Assembly: GCA_051656645.1 (NCBI GenBank)
Contig: JBOGCH010000029.1
Location: 62,001 to 126,000, forward strand
DNA: 64,000 nucleotides
Reading direction: 5' to 3'
Origin: JBOGCH01 sp051656645
Lineage (GTDB): Bacteria > Bacteroidota > Bacteroidia > Bacteroidales > Marinifilaceae
Shown: positions 62,071 through 64,000 of the stretch, one piece after another
Layout: the number at the start of each line of letters is the position of its first letter
Position numbering within the stretch: the stretch's first letter is position 1
Made by a program: the position numbers and the translations under genes
Notes under the pieces: model-generated
Database searches by the model: none
Told to the model about the DNA's origin: nothing
Seen by the model: only the letters and a program-made list of their open reading frames with translations

Positions 62071-64000
62071 TTAATTCTTTGTCGGAATACACATTAACTT
62101 TCCTGCGCTATTTTCCGCTCCATTGCGCTTAACTTTTATTATTAATTCGCAAATATTATTTCCTGTTGCATGCTCCGGAACTTTCAGCTCATAAATACGG
62201 CTCTTTTTGTCCCATTCATCGCTTTTTTCCACACCTTTTACAAGTGTACCGTCCAAATTCAAAACAACCGACTCGACAAGTGGACACGATCCTGTTTCAG
62301 AAACCAAAGCAATTCCTTGGATTGTTTTTAACTGTGCAGCCGAAAGTTTCCAGTTCAAATCACTTTGATTGTCAGTAAGCCCACTAACACTCCACGTTCC
62401 CAACTCATGACTATCAACCATTGCTATCATACCCGGAGTCACATCCTTAGCCTTATCAATCAACGCCAAACAATCGCCAATGACATCCTCACTAATCTCC
62501 TGCGTTGTTAATCCTTGCTCATTTTCCACCCAATTACGTTCCCAATTCACCATATTAAATGCCTCTCCTGTCTTTTTGCTCGCAAAATAATGCTGCCAAC
62601 GTGGCAAATAATAATCTCTAATCAAGCCAGACCAAATACGGGCCGAATAATCATCTACCGGAGGACCCCAAATTGTTACAATTCGGCGCGCATTGCGTTC
62701 ATAATAAGCTTTCTCCTCTTTGTTTTTATTACCATAAGCCTTAGCATAATCTAACCATTTATCTAAACGCAATGTTGGGTGAGATGACAACACTCTGTCC
62801 ATACCCATACCCAGTTCCATAAACTTATTCTCCAGCACCTCAGCATCCGCTAACTTCTGAGCTCTGTAAGCCTCTTCAATAGCTTGTACCAAAATTTCCA
62901 TTTTACCACCTAAGTAATGCGCTGTCATTTCTGCAAAATCCGCTTCAAACAAGGTATTACCGCGCATGCCATTAGCCGAGTTCGCTAGCTGCTCAATACC
63001 ATCAAACATAGACTCGGCAGCATTAATACTCCCCTTACGTACTCGTCCCGGACGGAATTGCCAGTTATAGCGTGGATGGTCTGTAAACGTACCGTAAACT
63101 GATTGTTGTAAACCATCCCAAAACTCAGGCATACTTTTAGGCATTTTGCCATATCGGCAGTTGGTATAATTCTTTAACCACCATTGTAAATCTATAGAGT
63201 CTGTAGTCCAACCGGCATCAGCAACCAACTCATATATAACCTCATTATTCTCTATCCCCTCGGGTGCCATTCCATAACCAACAAGCTTACCTTTATTTAC
63301 TGAATTCAAAGCTTTGAGCCTACCATTGGCATAAAACTCCAAATTACCCGTTAAGCCTGTTTTTCCACCCATATTTGGGATTACACTATACACCCATGGT
63401 TTATTATAATATCCTTTATAATGATCCCAATTGGCACCATTATGCCAAAAGCAATAATTATAGTCAACCGCTAAATCTAACAACAACATCTTCTCATCCG
63501 GTACCTTACTCACCAAAGCCTCAAGCGTTTTAAAATCCCATATTGAACGCTGATAACCAAACATCCATCCCTGCATTACCCATGTAGCACTTGGATTTCC
63601 GGCTTTTATGGATTTATAAACATTATCGCCATATTTTGAAAGGAGCGAATATCTCTCCTCTGTACCGTGCGCCGGGAAAGGAATTTCCATCTCGTTAAAA
63701 CTATCAATCAAATAGTAATCATTTACACCAAACTCCTTTTCCCACTCTTTAATAAACATTTCACCTATACGCACAAACAACTCTTCCTCAGGCGAAAGCA
63801 TCCAGTTGTGGAATGCACCTCCGCACCAAGACGTTTCCATAATATTAATATCCGGAAAAATACGCTTCATTGCTTGAGGCACAAAACCGGCAAAACCGGG
63901 ACAAATAGGTTTCATTCCCAGTCTGCGCATTTTTTTCAATATCTTATGCTGTAAATCAACCTGATCATCATGCCAACCTGCAGGTAGTGGACCGTCAATT
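62071..64000 (-). CDS. GH89 alpha-N-acetylglucosaminidase, N-terminus beyond right edge
   Basis: The frame is open to base 64000 (preceding residues read DGPLPAGWHDDQVDLQHKI), so the N-terminal domain and start are missing. About 643 residues are present. They show the NAGLU core: MRRLGMKPICPGFAGFVPQ, METSWCGGAFHNW, YYLIDSFNEMEIPF (likely acid/base Glu) and VGYGMAPEGIENNEV (likely nucleophile Glu), then the helical C-terminal domain with FDGIEQLANSANG and WGPPVDDYSARIW. A ~100-residue beta-rich tail follows, ending CIPTKN. The enzyme removes terminal alpha-linked GlcNAc, as in mucin or heparan sulphate chains. Confidence 0.93.
   Translation of the reverse strand, partial: IDGPLPAGWHDDQVDLQHKILKKMRRLGMKPICPGFAGFVPQAMKRIFPDINIMETSWCGGAFHNWMLSPEEELFVRIGEMFIKEWEKEFGVNDYYLIDSFNEMEIPFPAHGTEERYSLLSKYGDNVYKSIKAGNPSATWVMQGWMFGYQRSIWDFKTLEALVSKVPDEKMLLLDLAVDYNYCFWHNGANWDHYKGYYNKPWVYSVIPNMGGKTGLTGNLEFYANGRLKALNSVNKGKLVGYGMAPEGIENNEVIYELVADAGWTTDSIDLQWWLKNYTNCRYGKMPKSMPEFWDGLQQSVYGTFTDHPRYNWQFRPGRVRKGSINAAESMFDGIEQLANSANGMRGNTLFEADFAEMTAHYLGGKMEILVQAIEEAYRAQKLADAEVLENKFMELGMGMDRVLSSHPTLRLDKWLDYAKAYGNKNKEEKAYYERNARRIVTIWGPPVDDYSARIWSGLIRDYYLPRWQHYFASKKTGEAFNMVNWERNWVENEQGLTTQEISEDVIGDCLALIDKAKDVTPGMIAMVDSHELGTWSVSGLTDNQSDLNWKLSAAQLKTIQGIALVSETGSCPLVESVVLNLDGTLVKGVEKSDEWDKKSRIYELKVPEHATGNNICELIIKVKRNGAENSAGKLMCIPTKN

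Overview
The window is a chromosomal segment of a Bacteroidota bacterium, almost certainly order Bacteroidales. Supporting signs are a SusC/SusD pair, a hybrid two-component regulator with an AraC output domain (HTCS), DUF6562/DUF3575 surface lipoprotein genes, an outer-membrane GH89 gene, and many start regions preceded by the Bacteroidetes promoter TTTG-N19-TAnnTTTG instead of sigma-70-type boxes. The family or genus cannot be fixed from the sequence alone.

Layout. 1-4073: the 5' part of a susD gene and a complete susC gene (minus). 4794-14744: a GC-richer plus-strand locus made of a TonB-dependent receptor, a DUF4876 lipoprotein, a DUF6850 beta-barrel, an ABC ATPase, an ABC permease, a DUF4857 protein, an OB-fold-like lipoprotein with a CxHxCxH motif, and a PepSY-type membrane protein. 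This looks like an uncharacterised metal or cofactor uptake system. 14866-20534: mostly housekeeping genes on the minus strand (a 54-residue protein, a PAP2-like membrane protein, rpoN, asnS, hemW, an ASCH-like protein). 20961-22873: cvpA and tyrS. 22999-30425: a surface-lipoprotein (fimbria-like) operon of an OmpA/DUF3575 protein and three DUF6562-type lipoproteins, the last carrying a long beta-solenoid; an AraC regulator gene lies upstream. 30706-37375: a tripartite RND efflux operon with a divergent AraC regulator. 37907-40297: a fused cytochrome c maturation protein (CcsBA). 40402-49553: a carbohydrate/phosphodiester locus (LamG-sialidase-N-EEP protein, HTCS, aldose epimerase, glycosidase-like protein). 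49948-50520: rpsT and three identical tRNA-Glu genes. 50661-54956: a large PAS hybrid kinase. 55133-62016: proteostasis and stress genes (clpP, clpX; then ppa, gmhA, oxyR, dnaJ, grpE, radC). 62071-64000: a GH89 alpha-N-acetylglucosaminidase cut by the right edge.

The most unusual signal is not a gene. Three intergenic regions (about 10091-10220, 20655-20826 and 37465-37687) hold long palindromic arrays built of 11-bp words. Each array has its own private word family, yet all three keep a strict 11-bp register on both arms; where arm copies are displaced from exact mirror symmetry, the displacement is a multiple of 11 bp (11, 22 or 44). This shared architecture without shared sequence suggests an undescribed class of intergenic element. 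Second in interest are the beta-solenoid surface operon and the receptor/ABC/DUF4857 locus.
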